Part shown: positions 7,596-9,443 of the stretch, piece by piece
How positions within the stretch are numbered: the first letter of the stretch is position 1
Layout: each line of letters starts with the position of its first letter
Origin: Rhodoferax sp.
Lineage (GTDB): Bacteria > Pseudomonadota > Gammaproteobacteria > Burkholderiales > Burkholderiaceae_C
DNA length: 9,443 nucleotides
Direction of reading: 5' to 3'
Assembly (NCBI GenBank): GCA_030683195.1
Contig: JAUXQA010000437.1
Span: 1 to 9,443 of the forward strand
Position numbers and translations under genes: made by a program
The notes under the pieces: model-generated
The model's database searches: none
Seen by the model: only the letters and a program-made list of their open reading frames with translations
What the model was told of the DNA's origin: nothing

Positions 7596-9410
7596 TCAAT
7601 GCTCCCCGTGCTGTGGCCGCTGCGCACGCTCCTGCGCCATTTGGGCCTCCAACTGCTGGCGGCCTTGTTTGACCACTGCAATCAGCTTGGCCTGGTCCCG
7701 GTAGTGGGGGTGCAATTGCTCGAACAAGGCCAGGTTATGCTGGCGAAAACGTTGGGCCGTCTGACGGGCCACCTGGGGGTCCTGACCCATCAATTCCAGC
7801 ACGCTGCGGGCGCTGCGCAAGCTGGACTCGAACATCTCGCGTTGCACATGCATCACACCCCGATCCCGCAATTGGTTCCAGTGAGTCACATCTCTGGCGC
7901 GCACCACCAGTTGCAGGTTGGGAAAATGCGCTCGGGCCATGTCCACAATGCTCAGGGATTGCTCGACATCATCCACCGCAACCACCAGGATTCTGGCCTG
8001 GCCAGCGCCAGCAGTGCGCAGCAGGTCCAGCCGGGTGGCATCGCCATAAAACACGCGATAACCAAAGCTGCGAGCGGCCTCAATCATCTCGGCGTCGTGG
8101 TCCAGCACGGTACAGGGCAGGCCCTCGGCCAGCATCACGCGGGCAATGATTTGCCCGTAGCGGCCAAAACCTGCAATCACTACCGGGGCGTCTTGCGGCT
8201 CCGAGAGCTCGGCCATCAGGGGTTTGCCCAAACGGGCATAACGCGGCAGCAACCATTTGTCGACAGCCACCAGCATCAGGGGACTCACCATCATGGACAC
8301 CGCCACCGCGCCAATCAACAGCGAGGCAGTTTGCCCAGGCAATACCTGGGCATTGGCAGCGGCCTGGAAAACCACAAACGCAAACTCACCCCCTTGCGCG
8401 AGCAACAAGGTGAACACGGGTCGCTCCTGAAACGCCAGCTTCATCCGCCACGCCACGACATAGATGACCAATGCCTTGGTGGCCAGAAAGCCCAGCACAA
8501 TCGCAGTCATCTGCCACGGCGCCTGAATGAGCACACCCAAGTCGATGCTCATGCCCACGGCCATAAAAAACAGGCCCAACAGCAAGCCCTTGAAGGGCTC
8601 GATATCGGTCTCCAGCTCGCGGCGGTATTCACTCTCGGCCAGCAGCACCCCAGCCAAAAAAGCGCCCAGCGCCATGCTCAACCCCACCCACTGCATCAGC
8701 CCGGCAATACCCACCACCAGGAGCAGTGAGGCGGCAGTGAATATCTCGGGGGTCTTGGAGCGGGCGATCCAGCGAAACAAGGGACGCATCAGCAAGCGGC
8801 CGCCCAGCACCAAGCCGGCAACAACAGCTATTATCTTGATAGCTTCAAACCAATGATTTGCGCCGGCTAGCGCCTGATTTTCATATGAAATGACCGCCAA
8901 CAACGGCAAGAGCGCAAGAATGGGAATAGCTGCCACATCCTGAAATAACAAAATTGAAAACGCGGCCTGCCCGCTGCTGGTGGGCATCAAATTACGCTCG
9001 CCAATCACCTGCAGCGCAATGGCTGTGCTGGACAAGGCCAGCCCCAAGCCGGCAACCAAGGCCACCCGCCAGCCCACGCCCAAAGCCATGGCCACCACGG
9101 TCAGCGCCAGGGCACAGCCCACCACCTGCGCGCTACCCCAACCAAAAATCGGACGCCGCAGGCTCCACAGACGCCGGGGTTCGAGCTCCAGCCCCACCAA
9201 AAACAGCATGAGCACCACACCAAACTCGGCGAAGTGCAGGATGTCCTCCACCTGGGTGACCAAACCCAACCCCCAGGGGCCGATGACGATGCCCGCAGCG
9301 AGATAACCAATGATCGAGCCCAGGCCCAGCGCCTTGCTCAGCGGCACGGCCAGGACAGCGGCACTCAGGTACATGAACCTGTTGATCAGCCAGGCGGGAG
9401 AGTGTTCCAT
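7596..9410 (-). CDS. kefC: KefB/KefC-type glutathione-regulated K+/H+ antiporter (CPA2 family), complete
   Basis: An inner-membrane potassium/proton exchanger of 604 residues; the E. coli KefB and KefC proteins are about 600-620. Known members export K+ in exchange for H+ when glutathione adducts bind, protecting cells from electrophiles. Residues about 10-390 form the hydrophobic exchanger domain. They contain HFAEFGVVLMLF (59-70) followed by GLELEP, the LLFQDVAAIP motif (154-163, with conserved Q157-D158), the regulatory-loop sequence ETDIEPFKGLLLGLFF (267-282) and GGEFAFVVF (340-348). Residues about 408-530 form the RCK/TrkA-N domain, with the dinucleotide loop GFGRYG (414-419), DHD (437-439), GDAT (456-459) and ARDVTH (505-510). 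The C-terminal tail from about 545 is hydrophilic. The ATG at 9410 aligns with the E. coli start as I recall it, but no strong Shine-Dalgarno precedes it. No KefF/KefG ancillary oxidoreductase gene lies in the window. Whether it is KefB-like or KefC-like, and its ion specificity, are not settled by sequence alone. An unusual in-frame segment occupies residues 175-195. Confidence 0.93.
   Translation of the reverse strand: MEHSPAWLINRFMYLSAAVLAVPLSKALGLGSIIGYLAAGIVIGPWGLGLVTQVEDILHFAEFGVVLMLFLVGLELEPRRLWSLRRPIFGWGSAQVVGCALALTVVAMALGVGWRVALVAGLGLALSSTAIALQVIGERNLMPTSSGQAAFSILLFQDVAAIPILALLPLLAVISYENQALAGANHWFEAIKIIAVVAGLVLGGRLLMRPLFRWIARSKTPEIFTAASLLLVVGIAGLMQWVGLSMALGAFLAGVLLAESEYRRELETDIEPFKGLLLGLFFMAVGMSIDLGVLIQAPWQMTAIVLGFLATKALVIYVVAWRMKLAFQERPVFTLLLAQGGEFAFVVFQAAANAQVLPGQTASLLIGAVAVSMMVSPLMLVAVDKWLLPRYARLGKPLMAELSEPQDAPVVIAGFGRYGQIIARVMLAEGLPCTVLDHDAEMIEAARSFGYRVFYGDATRLDLLRTAGAGQARILVVAVDDVEQSLSIVDMARAHFPNLQLVVRARDVTHWNQLRDRGVMHVQREMFESSLRSARSVLELMGQDPQVARQTAQRFRQHNLALFEQLHPHYRDQAKLIAVVKQGRQQLEAQMAQERAQRPQHGEH
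8826..8888 (-). repeat. Repeat-like AT-richer segment translated in frame inside kefC
   Basis: This 63-bp stretch encodes antiporter residues 175-195, from SYENQALAG to AIKIIA. It is visibly richer in A+T than the flanking coding sequence. It holds a 17-bp unit with 5-bp inverted ends (GCTATCAAGATAATAGC on the minus strand, 8843-8827) and a second part with a GCTAGC core (8871-8866). A unit very close to GCTATCAAAATAATAGC next to a GCGCTAG-containing arm is what I recall as a common short dispersed repeat of Comamonadaceae. That identity is memory, not a search result. The segment lies in a loop between membrane helices where E. coli KefC has unrelated sequence, so it could be tolerated. No second copy was seen in the window. 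Confidence 0.5.
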
Positions 9411-9443
9411 GGGGGCTTGTTTTCGTTGTTCAGAGCAGGAACA
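9411..9443. other. Upstream edge of the antiporter gene
   Basis: These 33 bases precede the antiporter start on the minus strand. They lack a recognisable Shine-Dalgarno, since only a C-rich stretch directly adjoins the ATG. Too little sequence is present to judge a promoter or an upstream partner gene such as kefF. Confidence 0.3.

Noticed and set aside
7599..8729. Long plus-strand open frame (376 codons) opposite the antiporter gene
   Set aside because: It is the complement of the KefC frame. The product is a His/Gln-rich composition artefact with no recognisable domain.

Overview
The window carries four genes, all on the minus strand. Transcription therefore runs from the high-coordinate end to the low-coordinate end: a KefB/KefC-type potassium/proton antiporter (9410-7596), a 180-kDa class NAD-dependent glutamate dehydrogenase (7465-2651), an 80-residue putative membrane protein with no recognised family (2507-2265), and the N-terminal 753 residues of a cyclic beta-1,2-glucan synthase (NdvB/ChvB/Cgs family, GT84), which starts at 2261 and runs off the left edge. 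No RNA gene, insertion sequence, CRISPR array or phage gene was seen.

The DNA is GC-rich, the proteins are proteobacterial in character, and a short AT-richer segment inside the antiporter gene resembles a small dispersed repeat that I recall from Comamonadaceae genomes. Together these suggest a betaproteobacterium of the Burkholderiales, probably Comamonadaceae (Rhodoferax/Polaromonas-like). This placement is inference, not a database result.

Layout from right to left. 9443-9411 is the short upstream region of the antiporter. The kefC-like gene is intact and has the membrane exchanger plus a cytoplasmic RCK nucleotide-binding domain. 7595-7466 is a 130-bp gap with a small inverted repeat and a weak promoter candidate. 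The glutamate dehydrogenase gene is full length with its catalytic and NAD-binding motifs. 2650-2508 is a 143-bp gap with no clear terminator. The small ORF follows with a good Shine-Dalgarno, and its stop codon lies only 3 bp before the glucan synthase start. The glucan synthase reading frame is open without interruption to the window edge; it has no stop in the window, so only fragments in other frames look like complete ORFs there.

Functionally, the three large genes touch potassium export, glutamate turnover and periplasmic glucan synthesis. Potassium glutamate and periplasmic glucans are both used in bacterial osmoadaptation, so the neighbourhood may be related to osmotic physiology, but nothing in the sequence proves co-regulation. 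The least explained items are the small ORF coupled to the glucan synthase and the repeat-like segment that is translated in frame inside the antiporter.
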